Shown: positions 1-9,858 of the stretch, piece after piece
Layout: every line of letters starts with the position of its first letter
Position numbering within the stretch: the first letter of the stretch is position 1
Source of the DNA: Pseudopyrenochaeta lycopersici
Lineage: Eukaryota; Ascomycota; Dothideomycetes; Pleosporales; Pseudopyrenochaetaceae
NCBI GenBank assembly: GCA_003313425.1
Contig: NHZP01000043.1
Span: forward strand, 1-64,000
Direction of reading: 5' to 3'
DNA length: 64,000 nt
Notes under the pieces: model-generated
Told to the model about the DNA's origin: nothing
Databases searched by the model: none
Seen by the model: only the letters and a program-made list of their open reading frames with translations
Program-made: the position numbers and the translations under genes

Positions 1-972
1 CAATGGTTCCTCGGCGTTGAAGTTATCAGAGACCGAGAACAACGATTAATTCAACTCTCCCAGTTAGCCTATGCCGACAAAATTAGCAGACTTGCAGATA
101 GGAAAGATGTCCGACATGATACCCCAATGGCAAGCGTTGAACTCCAGCCACGCGAGGGATTAGCATCACCATCAGAAGTCAACAAATACCAGCGTAAGAT
201 TGGTTCCTTACTATTTGCCGCCGTTACAACACGACCAGATATAGCCTTCGCAACATCGCGCCTTGCACGCTTCCTCGTCAACCCTGGCACGGAGCATCAG
301 GAGGCTGCTGACAGAGTCCTGCTCTACCTTGCAGCGACAAAATCAAGAGCACTCCAATTGGGAGGAGGCGACAAGCTTGAAGTAGCCAGCGACGCATCAT
401 TTGGCGATAATACAGTCGATAGAAAGAGTTCGCAAAGGTTATGTGATTAAGCTATTCGGTGGTCTTGTTACCTGGAGAGCAAGTAAACAGGACACGGTCA
501 CTACCTCAACGACTGAAGCAGAACTGCTCGCACTCTCCCAAGTAGCAAAGGAAGCTATCTTTACTTCGCGACTTCTCAAGGAGCTCCAGGTATCATTGCC
601 GGGAGTCGACTATTACAATTCAATGCGACAATACACAGACAATTCGACTTGTTACGGAAGAGATTGCAAAACTTCAAACCAAACTTCGACATGTAGACAT
701 CCACAACCACTGGCTACGACAAGAAGTATTGCTGGGACGAATTCAAGTCAAATACGTAGAGTCCTCGCAAATGATAGCAGATGGACTTACCAAAGCGCTG
801 CCCTCAAACAATGGGAGAACTTTCTTAATCAATTAGGACTGGTAAACAAGAAACCGGCCTTAGCAAAAGAGTTAAAAACTCGAAGACATACAGACTCAAA
901 TAGAGGATCTGACAATCGCATAAGATATAGGTTTGTGGGCAGCTTAGAAGATCACTCTAAGCTGAGGGGGTG
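1..972 (+). mobile_element. Ty1/copia reverse transcriptase-RNase H, 3' fragment (decayed)
   Basis: The window opens inside a copia polyprotein: the reverse transcriptase C-terminus with the WFLGVEV-type block, then a stretch ending in TRPDIAFATSRLARF typical of the RT-RNase H connection. RNase H follows in a shifted frame from about 401 (VTWRASKQDTVTTSTTEAEL), and the last part (positions about 600-830, ADGLTKALP-like tail) lies in further frames. At least two frameshifts break it, so it cannot make an active enzyme. It runs directly into an LTR-like sequence at 973, as expected for the 3' end of a copia element. The upstream part lies outside the window. Confidence 0.85.
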
Positions 973-1148
973 TGTCAGATAAGAGGCATAAAAACTGAAG
1001 TATACGAATACTGCATCGTAGACGGTATCACCTATGTATCATCGATGTATCAGGTCTGTGTTTAAAAAGGAGAGAAAACAGAACCAACGAAAATACAATC
1101 AATTCGGATCCACGATCATGGACCAAAAAGATTCATTAAATTCTGACA
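973..1148 (+). repeat. copia 3' LTR (176 bp)
   Basis: The segment starts TGTCAGA and ends TCTGACA, an inverted terminal heptamer with TG...CA ends. It follows a purine run (GAGGGGG) that could be the polypurine tract, just downstream of copia RNase H. A TTTAAAAAGG promoter-like motif lies inside. A 190-bp sequence at 16413-16602 has the same layout. The LTR end coincides exactly with the start of the MULE terminal repeat at 1149. Confidence 0.7.
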
Positions 1149-4118
1149 ACCACACATGTGACCTCGGCTAAAAAAGGACCGAAATACCGCTGTTTCTTCC
1201 CCATTTCTTCCCCAAATGCCACTATTTCGTTAGTAGCCTCACCTCTTACATTAGCGCTTGAGTAGCTTAGAACGCGTCCGACGCGATTTAAAATGGACGC
1301 GTTTTATCGTAAAATCGCGAGTTTATTGCGATAAAATAATTACGAAGAGTTACAATAGAGACCTCCCAGGGGCTTCCTAATACGCTATATGTTAGGCAGA
1401 CGTTTATATCAATCCAGGCCGCAAAAGAGGCAGTTTTTCACGTTATGGCCTCCCAGAGGCTCTCTTTTAAAGTAACATCCAGCGACCTAACAAGATTCCA
1501 CGCTAGTTGCCGTTCTAGCAGCGACACAGGGTGCAAATTCTTTATTCGAATCGCCTATATGAACCGATCCGACCACTTTAAGCTTCGAAAGTTCGTCCCT
1601 TATACCTGCGACCTTAGCTCCCATCACGACTAGAAAGCATCAAGCTCTGCGAGGCTTATTACCCACCGGCATAGGGATATAGTTAAGAGCGATTTTTAAA
1701 CAAAGCCGCGCCAGATCCAGAATGCTGAAAGACTTCAGCACTTAAATCAGATATCGTATAAGCAGGCGTGGCGCGCAAAGAAGAAGATCCAAAAGAGTAC
1801 CTTTATGGACACAGAGAAGTCCTTCTAGCTTATCCTTCCATTCCTTAAGGCTATTACGGATAGCGGCTTAGACTCGAATACGGAGCTAGACAACAAAGGA
1901 AACTACGCCACTTTAAGGGCGAACGCTGCCATATCTAGGGATGACGATAGAACCTTTAAATAGTGCCACGTAGCACTACGAGCTTATATTCATGCATTTT
2001 GGCACTCCCAGAAGTTCATTTGTGTTAATAGTGCCCATATAAAATCGGACAACAACCTAGTTCTTCTTATTATAACAATGCTTAACTCTAATAAGGAGAT
2101 CCTGCTATTAATATGGGGGTTCGCCAGAAGCAAGTCTAAAGAATCGTGGCTCAACTTTCTCCATAGTTTTAGGGAATATTTTCTGGACAACCTTAAGACG
2201 ACTAAGCAAGAACGTACTAATTTTAAATATCTTACAATCGTCAGCGACCGGGCAAAGGGTCTAATTCCAGCTATCTCAGAGGTATTCCCTAAAGCTTTCC
2301 ATTATTACTGCATACAACATCTTACAGAGAACGTCGGAAACAAATACAGAAAGAAAGTCGAGAGGATATTCCGAGCTGCTTGCCTAGTCGACACTAAGGC
2401 GAAGTTTAAAGCTTGTCTTAACCAAATTAAGTCTCTGTCAGCTCCCGCGCGTCACTACCTCGATCATATCAATAGAGAGCATTACGCAACATCATACGCA
2501 CCACTGGTCGACTTCCCACAGTTTAGGCAAACATGTTCCAACATCTCCAAGTCAGTAAACAGCGCATAGATAGAGGCTCGTAACCTACCAATACTCCATT
2601 CACTCCACCACCTATGGACATACATAATATCAAAGTTCTACGAAAGACGTCATAAGCCCCAGAAAGATATAAAGTACACTAACTATGCCTTTGCATATTT
2701 CCAGAAAGAGCTTGAGGATAGCGACCAGTATCTTATAACTCCTCAGGAGCGCGAGAACTTAGTAGCTATTATATACCGAGCAAATCTAGGAGACCGGAAT
2801 ACTCGTCTTGTTCAGCTTAAAGCTCAGAAATATTCTTATCTCGCTTTTCAAGATCATAAAATTCCTTGTAGACATGCAATTGCTGTGTGTCGATTCTTCA
2901 ATATTAAACCCGAGGATTATATCGCCAAATTCTACGAGATTTCTGAGTATCGTGAGCAGTACAAGTGCTCCCTATTGCCGGTTCTACTAGATAATCTCGA
3001 ACCTAATGGGTTTACAAAGCCACCTGTTATCAGTACCTCCCGAGGTCGTCCAGTTAAGAAGAGAATGAAACGAACTACGCGAGAGACAGAGGCTCAGAGA
3101 CGAGGAAATTTAGTATCGTCAAGCAGCCAGAGGGAACAACAGGATGAAGCTCGAAACCGGTATCAATCAGGCACAACGTATTTCCAGGAACGAAGGACGG
3201 GCCAGGCTCCCAACCCTCTTAGTCAACCTAGAGCATCCTATCACCGTCCTAGCCAGATCGCGTCTTCCCTGCACCTTACTGCACCTAATCAAAGCGTCTC
3301 ATCTCAACTCCCCTACCCTAGCCTTAATCATCACCATAATTTCCCTAACCAATTCTCGATTACGCAACCACCAGACTCAAGAGATCAGGATACTCTCTGG
3401 CAACGGATCAGGGCTATAAACGCGCGCCTTAGCGAAACTGAAGCTATAGGAGAACGCTACCGGGCTCAGATTGGGGCTCAGATTGGAGCTGTTAGACAAG
3501 CAGTAAACGAGAACAGAAACAATAACCATAACCAGCCTCCTACGGCGCAGATACCGACGACGTACGCAGAACAACCAACCTTACAATCTCAGTCCTCTAC
3601 AGATCTACCGGCCTCGCAATCAAATAGAGACCGGCCGTCGCCAGATACTAATAAGCTGCAAAGAAGCGGCACCTCACAGGATGATGCAGCCGCTTCACAA
3701 GTCACATACATTAACTCTACTGTTACGAATAATAACTTCACGTTTGGAGCATCTAGCTCTGTCCCCAACATTACCATCAACGTCACAGCAAGTCCACCAG
3801 GGGGAAACAAAAGACCTATAGTAAGTAGGAACGAAGAAGAGGATAATATCGAGAGGGAAGAGCCTCCTACTCTATCAACGCGGTCAAGAAAACGAGCTCG
3901 AACAGACCAATTGTAAGCATATAAATAGGGTTCTAGATCTATCATAATACAATCCCGGACCTATCTCTTCTTATGTGAAGTCGCTAACTGCCTGAGGGCC
4001 GCGATAGCCGCCAAATAAAGGTGGGCCATGCGATTAGTTAAATGGTGGCATTTGGGGAAGAAATGGGGAAGAAACAGTGGTATTTCGGTCCTTTTTTAGC
4101 CGAGGTCACATGTGTGGT
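1149..4118 (+). mobile_element. MULE (Mutator-like) DNA transposon, decayed
   Basis: Terminal inverted repeats of 74 bp (1149-1222 and 4045-4118) differ at about one position near their middle. Both outer ends read ACCACACATGTGACC inward. Inside are MULE transposase fragments and a SWIM zinc-finger region. No 8-11 bp target duplication is visible: the left flank is the end of the copia LTR and the right flank is unrelated. One end may have been lost by recombination, or the neighbours arrived later. Confidence 0.85.
1445..3916 (+). pseudogene. MULE transposase pseudogene with SWIM zinc finger
   Basis: Three separated coding stretches lie in order. At 1445-1633 is an N-terminal DNA-binding-like segment. 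At 2078-2569 is the MULE catalytic region, containing the block TIVSDRAKGL..AISEVFP..FHYYCIQHL, where the D and the C/H pairs are family hallmarks. At about 2850-2960 is a SWIM-like motif (PCRHAIAVCRFF). From 2885 a 343-codon open stretch continues as a low-complexity Gln/Ser/Asn-rich tail ending in a basic KRART segment. Stops and frameshifts separate the parts, so it is not functional. It fills the MULE between its terminal repeats. Confidence 0.8.
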
Positions 4119-4345
4119 AGTGTATTGAAAACAGTGGTAGATGGGGAATTATTACGCCAAGCAGTGGTAAGGCGGTCATTTGCCGTTAGATTAAGTAGTA
4201 TTCTATTCTAGAATTTTAGAATTTTAGGATTACTAAGTAATTTAATATAAACCTTTTAAAAATTTGAAAAAATAGTAATTACTAATTTTTGCCCATCACT
4301 GCCTAGTAATAGTTATTACTATTACTTAGTAAAACGGCAACCCTG
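4119..4345. mobile_element. Truncated hAT termini, nested
   Basis: Two hAT-like right ends lie here: GCCCATCACTG ending at 4301 and ACGGCAACCCTG ending at 4345, each preceded by AT-rich subterminal repeats of the AGTAATTACT type. The second belongs to the same family as termini at 5128, 14133, 19552 and 22196. Neither has its partner end in an arrangement that gives a target duplication. This is debris between the MULE and a copia gag fragment. Confidence 0.55.
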
Positions 4346-4350
4346 TCTGG

Positions 4351-4566
4351 TTATAACCCTAACTTGTAGAAGAGGTCCGTCTTCTGAAGATAGTTTAATA
4401 AAAGCAGTAGCCTATTAGCTCTTTGCTCTAATAAATCTAAATCGGCTTCATCTATATTTAGCGTATAGTCTTGATTAACTACGCCTAAATAGTCTTCTTT
4501 TACTAATAAGGCTTCTAGTCTAATAGACCAGATATCAAAATTAAAAGAGCCTTTTAGTTTAGGCAT
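4351..4566 (-). pseudogene. copia gag N-terminal fragment
   Basis: A 71-codon stretch starting at an ATG (4566) shows the copia gag signature L.G..NFDIWSIRLEALL followed by a helical stretch. It stops where the hAT terminus ending at 4345 begins. The matching downstream part of a gag of this type starts at 14155 and at 19530 next to the same kind of hAT end, so an ancestral gag was probably split by that hAT and then rearranged. Confidence 0.6.
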
Positions 4567-5004
4567 CTTAAAAATATTCTCTATTTTAAGCTTATATAAT
4601 AGTGTTTATAGCTTTAAAATAGCAAAAATATAATTTTCTAGATAGGTAACGTCTTATAAACCTATTTTAGTGAATTAGAGTTATTTTAGATTTTTATAAC
4701 AAATTAATTACTAGCCTAATCTAGCTAGTATCAGTTGTTTAGCCTAGGACATAAATAATATTATGTAATATTTTAGATCCTAGGCCTTAATATGGTGCTA
4801 GTATGATTACTAGGCATATAATAAATTATTTATAGGTAGATTTCTTAAGCCTCTTTGAGAAAACTTCTTAAGCGCTTGTAAGGAAATCTTAAGGTTACAG
4901 ATTATAGTAAGACTAATTTCTATAGCTCTTATGACTGTAATATTTTAATAGTAAGGCTATTTCCTATAGCTCTTATAACTATACTGGAAGTTTTGTAAAA
5001 ATAT
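4567..5004. other. AT-rich stretch without a gene
   Basis: Very AT-rich sequence upstream of the gag fragment, possibly its leader. It contains imperfect repeats of a TAGTAAGGCTATTTCTTATAGCTCTTA-like unit, split here into TAGTAAGGCTATTTC and TATAGCTCTTATAAC (about 4905-4985). No coding capacity is visible. Confidence 0.5.
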
Positions 5005-5130
5005 TGTGCCGATGCACTTGGTGACCTGGTCACCTGGCCACTAAGGGCATCTCAGCTAGTTAGATGCAGCAGTTCAGATGCAGCAGTTCAGATGCAGCAG
5101 CTCAGGCCATAGCAGCTTAGGCCACAGCAG
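5005..5130 (+). repeat. Truncated copy of the TGTGCC solo LTR
   Basis: Starts TGTGCCGATGCACTTGG and matches the first about 125 bp of the 474-bp LTR found complete at 20952-21425 and, reversed, at 12260-12733. It includes the tandem GATGCAGCAGTTCA motif. It breaks off at a hAT-type end (CAGGGTTGCCG, from 5128). Confidence 0.75.
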
Positions 5131-5305
5131 GGTTGCCGTTTTTTAGTAATAGTAATTACTTAGTAATTACTAAGTAAAAGTAATTACTAATTACTAAGGG
5201 TACATAGTAATAGTAATTACTAAGTAAAAGTAATTACTAATTACTAAGGGTACATAGTAATAGTAATTACTATTACTAAAGGTACTTAGTAATTACTATA
5301 GTAAT
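5128..5305 (+). mobile_element. hAT left terminus with subterminal repeats
   Basis: Starts CAGGGTTGCCGTTTTTTAG and continues as dense palindromic AGTAATAGTAATTACT repeats, the likely transposase-binding array. It is interrupted at 5306 by the end of a second hAT family (CAGTGATGGG). Confidence 0.55.
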
Positions 5306-5574
5306 CAGTGATGGGTACTTACTAGTAATTACTAATTTTTTTAGTAATTACTAATTTTTGGTTTTTAGTAATTACTAATTAGTAAATTAGTAAATAAATT
5401 AGTAATTACTAATTTAGTAATTACTAGTAATTACTAATGAGTAAATAAGAATATAAAAATATATATTTAGAAGGAACTACGTATTTCTATTAAGATTTAT
5501 CTACCTTAGATAGTATAATACTACTATATAAAGTATATTATATAGAATTAAAAGGTTCAAACTAACTAATTTAG

Positions 5575-6381
5575 CTAGTAACTATCTACAATAGAGTTTA
5601 AAAAGTCTATTTCTCCTAAAGGAGATTCTAAATACTCTTTAAATAAATCCCTCTCTTTAATATATATATTATTAAAAGCTTCTTTTTCTTCTAAAGTATA
5701 AAAAGAGTTATTAAAAATATTAAGTTTCCCTAAAAAGAATATATCACTTCTTATAAAATACTTTTTATAAAAAGTAGTATAAATACTACTATTAATATAT
5801 GCTTTTCGTAGATTTATTTCTTTATAATTATAATAAGTACTCTTAGTAAAATATTTTACTAAATCTAATATATATATATATATATTAGTATAAGTATATA
5901 ATATAAAATATAAACTAGAAAATAAAAAGTAGACCTAAAAGAGTATACTTACTATAGTCTTTAAATAAAATACTAGTATTAATTAGATAATCTGTTAAAT
6001 TATCTAATATTTCTAGAAGATTAGAATTTAGATTACTATCTTTCTTCTTAAATAAGTAGAAAGTATCTAAATCTATAAAATTCTCTTTTAGATATTCTAA
6101 ATATATAGTTAGTAAAAGAGTAATATCAAAGTTATTTAAAGTTACTTACTTAAAAATACTAGTTTTTCTTCTTTATTATAGTAGTCTAAACGACTAATAT
6201 AATAAATAATTCTTAGAGTATTTAGATACTCTATAATATACTCACTATTAGTATCATTTACTATAATAATATTATTAATAATAGCCTTAAGTATAGAATC
6301 TAACTTAGTAGATCTAACTAAAGAGCTATAGTTAATAAAATTATAAGTAATAGAGCTTTTTGTAGTAGGAGTAGAAGCCAT
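5575..6381 (-). CDS. Three-exon AT-rich gene of unknown function inside a hAT element
   Basis: Exons are 6381-6150, 6096-5953 and 5864-5575, giving 221 codons with no internal stop. Both introns (53 and 88 bp) have GTAAGT donors, TAG acceptors and an ACTAAC or ACTAAT branch point, so splicing is strongly supported. The protein starts MASTPTTKSSITYNF, is rich in Ile, Asn, Tyr and Lys, and ends near KERDLFKEYLESPLGEIDF. I recognise no domain. A decayed version of the last exon lies in the 861-bp hAT derivative (about 13150-13430 and its mirror), which ties the gene to this hAT family. It may be a second hAT protein such as a DNA-binding accessory. An ATA repeat and a TAG microsatellite lie just upstream of the start. 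Confidence 0.6.
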
Positions 6382-6438
6382 AATATATATATATATATAT
6401 AAATAGAATAATCTAGCTTAAGAAAAGCTAATAGACTC

Positions 6439-6544
<106 letters not shown>

Positions 6545-6669
6545 TTTTAGAGACTTAGTCTTTTTAAAAAAGAGAGAGAAGAGCTACTTACTTATAGATC
6601 TTCTTTATTTTTTCTAACTATATCTTTTTAGGCTAGTTATAGTCTAATTATAACTATATATTATACTAA

Positions 6670-7015
6670 AGTACTAGTTTATTAGAATTTAAGAGCTAAT
6701 ACACCCCCTTTTTACTAGCTTATTAAAATTAAAGAGTTAGTACACCTTCTTTTATTTAGTTTATTAGAAATACATAATTAATACATCTACTCTATTTTAG
6801 TTTATTAGAAATAAATAATTAATACACCCTCTTTTTACTAGCTTATTAAAATTAAAGAGTTAGTACACCCTCTTTTATTTAGTTTATTAGAAATAAATAA
6901 TTAATATATCTACTCTATTTTAGTTTATTAGAAATAAATAATTAATATATCTACCCTATTTTAGCTTATTAGAAGTAAATAACTAATACACCTCTTTTAT
7001 TTTAGTATATTACTT
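6670..7015. repeat. Degenerate AT-rich tandem repeat
   Basis: Units of the type TTTTAGTTTATTAGAAATAA followed by ATAATTAATACACC, and TTACTAGCTTATTAAAATTA followed by AAGAGTTAGTACACC, recur. A larger period of about 122 bp is seen between about 6709 and 6831. No coding capacity. It lies between the two divergent genes of the hAT element. Confidence 0.7.
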
Positions 7016-7091
7016 AAATATATTTTACAGTAATTATAGGAGGAGTAGTAGTACCTTAGTAACATGTGATTATAAGAAAATAATAGATATA

Positions 7092-7566
7092 CAGTCACAT
7101 GAAAAAAGTTTCTTCCGCTAAGCGATTTTACACCAAAACAAGCACTTTTTATACTAAAATTACTCGCTATCTACATATTTAATCCTTTTAAAAGTAATAA
7201 TATTAATAAAACTTTACTAAAACTTTAGTTTAGTTAAGAGTAAAAATAAAAATAAAATTCTTTAATTATATAATATATCTTTAAAGATAAGAAAAATTAA
7301 TTTTCCTTAAATTTGTATGTAAAAAGCGACTTTTTCTACTTTTTTTCTACCTTTTTTTATAAATAACTATACATACTACGCTTATAAGTATATATTCTAA
7401 TATTTATAATTTTAAATGAAATAATAAGATATTATCTATGTTGCTTTTTAATTTTAATATAATTTATTGAAAATCTAAGAAGTTAGGGTTATCTTATAAT
7501 TAATAACTTTTTGGTGCAGTTTGGTGGGGAAAAAACTTGGCGGAAGAAACTTTATTCATGTGACTG
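7092..7566. mobile_element. Tc1/mariner-type MITE (475 bp)
   Basis: Inverted termini start CAGTCACATGAA and continue AAAGTTTCTTCCGC with few mismatches. The element is flanked on both sides by TA, the target duplication of Tc1/mariner elements. There is no coding region inside, so it is non-autonomous. It sits inside the larger hAT element, upstream of the transposase gene. Confidence 0.8.
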
Positions 7567-7961
7567 TATAGAAGCTCTAAGAACTCTTAAAATTCTAGAA
7601 ACTAAGTTAGGTACTATAAAGATTTTAAACTTTTTAGAAATTTGTTATTTTTTAGAAAAATTACAGTAAGCTAGGCTAAAATAGGACTAGCTTACTTTTT
7701 TATATTTTAAAATAGACTACTATTAGGTTTTATCTTCTTTTAAAATTTTAATATTAGCTATAATAGGTACTTTTAAATTTAACTTTAATAGTTTTTACTA
7801 AAAATATTAATTCTAAGTGTAGTAGTACCTTTAGTATACTACTTAGTATTTTAACTAAAATAAGCTACTAGGAGCTTATAACTATATAGTATTATATAAA
7901 CATATAGTATTATATAAATATACAGTATTTACTATATTTTAATTTTTTATTCTAATTCAAA
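7567..7961. other. AT-rich leader of the hAT transposase gene
   Basis: About 395 bp of AT-rich DNA between the MITE and the transposase start. Short direct repeats (ATATAGTATTATATAAA type) lie at about 7885-7925, directly upstream of the ATG. No other signal was seen. Confidence 0.5.
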
Positions 7962-9662
7962 ATGAGTAAAAAAAGATATTCTAAAGAAGAATTAAATTCC
8001 CCTAATTTTATATTACCTTCTTTAGATCAAAGTCCAAATATTTTTAAAAATAGGTTATTTAAACGGGTTTTACTAAAATATGAAGATGGAGAAAAACGAA
8101 AAATACAAATAAATTGTACTAGTTGTACTTATAGTACTATTAGTACATGGCCAATTAATACTTCTAATTTAAAAAGTCATTATTATTTAAAACATAGAGA
8201 TATACTAGATAACTTAGAAGATAATAATAATAATAATAATAGTAATAATAATACTATTTTAGATATAATAGAAGATAATAGTAATACTATTTTAGATACA
8301 ATAGAAGATAATAGTAATATAGAAGCTTATAGTAGTTTTTCTACGAATTTAAGTAGTCCTTCTAATAGTAGAAAGAAGACTAAATATACGCTTTTTAATA
8401 AAGAAGAATATAAGAAACTACTATTACTATTTATTATTAGTAATAATTTACCTTTTAGTATTATAGAAAGTACTAGTTTTAATAATCTTTTAAAGTATTT
8501 AAAAGATAATATCCCTAATATAAGTAGAAGAGCTATAAAATTAGATTTAGAATTATTATATAATAAAGAGCTATTAAAGAAAAAGCTTATATTTACTAAT
8601 AATAATAGTAAATTTTCTATTACTTTAGATACATGGAATTCTAGTAATAATATAGACTTTTTAGCTATTACTATACATTTTTATAATAACAATTTTGAGT
8701 TAGAAAACCATTTAATTGGATTTGAAACTCTAGAAGAAACTAGTCATACTAGTGCTATATTATATAATAATATAAATAGTATTTTAAAGGACTTTAATAT
8801 AAGAGATAAAATATTAGCTATTACTAGAGATAATGCTAGTCCTATAACTAGTCTAGTAAATAAACTTAGTTATAGTTATAAAGAAAAATATAATATAGAA
8901 ATTATAGATATTCGTTGTACTGCACACATTTTAAATATAGTTAGTAATATATTTTTAACTTATATATTTTTTATTCCTAATTCTTCTAGAAAGTTTATAA
9001 ATAAAATAGATACTATTAAGAATAAGTATAGTCGTTATAACAATAGTTATTATATATTAAGAAACTTGCCTAGTACTATTAGAAGTATTATATCTAGTAT
9101 TAGATATAATCACTATTTAAAAAATACCTTTAAAAAGCTAATAAGAGAAGCTAAAAGTAAAAGTAATTTAGGACCTGAAATTTTAATAAAAGATAATACT
9201 ACTAGGTGGCTATCTACTTATAATATGCTAGATAGATTTATATATTTTAAAGAAGAAATAATTAGCTTATTAGAAGAAGCTAATAAGCTATCTAATAATA
9301 AAAAACGCAGTTTTAAATTAGATAAACTAGTAGTTACAGATGAAGAGTGGTACTTTTTAGATATAATTAAAAATATTTTAGAAGTATTTAGAAAACCTAC
9401 TATTAAGTTTCAAGCTATTAATTATGGTAATAGTTTTTTAATTATACCATTTATTAATAATCTAATTTTAGAGCTAGAGGAGTTTACTTTAGAATATAAT
9501 ATAAACGATAGTAATCCTTATTTAGCAACAGCGTTATTAGAAGCTTATAATAGATTAATATATTATTATCCTATTAAGGAAGATAATATAGATAAATTAA
9601 AAGATTTATATTTAATAACTCTATTAAATCCTAAATTTAAGTTAGGTTTATTTACTAAGTAA
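7962..9662 (+). CDS. hAT-family transposase with BED finger, C-terminally truncated
   Basis: A 566-codon open reading frame from an ATG. Residues about 45-80 form a BED-type zinc finger (CTSCTYS...LKSHYYLKHRD). The hAT catalytic core follows, with SITLDTWNSS (first Asp), AITRDNASP (second Asp), a CTAHILNI block and DNTTRWLSTY. The C-terminal hATC dimerisation segment with the third acidic residue is absent: the protein ends LFTK at the point where the inverted-duplication arm starts (9651), so the last codons and stop come from the arm. Codon use is extremely AT-rich, yet the frame is uninterrupted, unlike the stop-riddled copia nearby. The protein is probably inactive without hATC. Confidence 0.8.
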   Translation: MSKKRYSKEELNSPNFILPSLDQSPNIFKNRLFKRVLLKYEDGEKRKIQINCTSCTYSTISTWPINTSNLKSHYYLKHRDILDNLEDNNNNNNSNNNTILDIIEDNSNTILDTIEDNSNIEAYSSFSTNLSSPSNSRKKTKYTLFNKEEYKKLLLLFIISNNLPFSIIESTSFNNLLKYLKDNIPNISRRAIKLDLELLYNKELLKKKLIFTNNNSKFSITLDTWNSSNNIDFLAITIHFYNNNFELENHLIGFETLEETSHTSAILYNNINSILKDFNIRDKILAITRDNASPITSLVNKLSYSYKEKYNIEIIDIRCTAHILNIVSNIFLTYIFFIPNSSRKFINKIDTIKNKYSRYNNSYYILRNLPSTIRSIISSIRYNHYLKNTFKKLIREAKSKSNLGPEILIKDNTTRWLSTYNMLDRFIYFKEEIISLLEEANKLSNNKKRSFKLDKLVVTDEEWYFLDIIKNILEVFRKPTIKFQAINYGNSFLIIPFINNLILELEEFTLEYNINDSNPYLATALLEAYNRLIYYYPIKEDNIDKLKDLYLITLLNPKFKLGLFTK

Positions 9663-9858
9663 TAGTAATTACTAATTCTAAAAATAGAATATAGCTTAAA
9701 AGCTTATATAATCTATAGTATAAGTATATAGTAATATTTAATAGTATAAACCTATACTATTAGTATAGAAGTTTCTAGTTTTAGTACTTAGTTCTTAAAA
9801 GTAAGGTTAATTCTTTATAGTAATTACTATTACTAATCTATAAAAATAATTACTAGTA

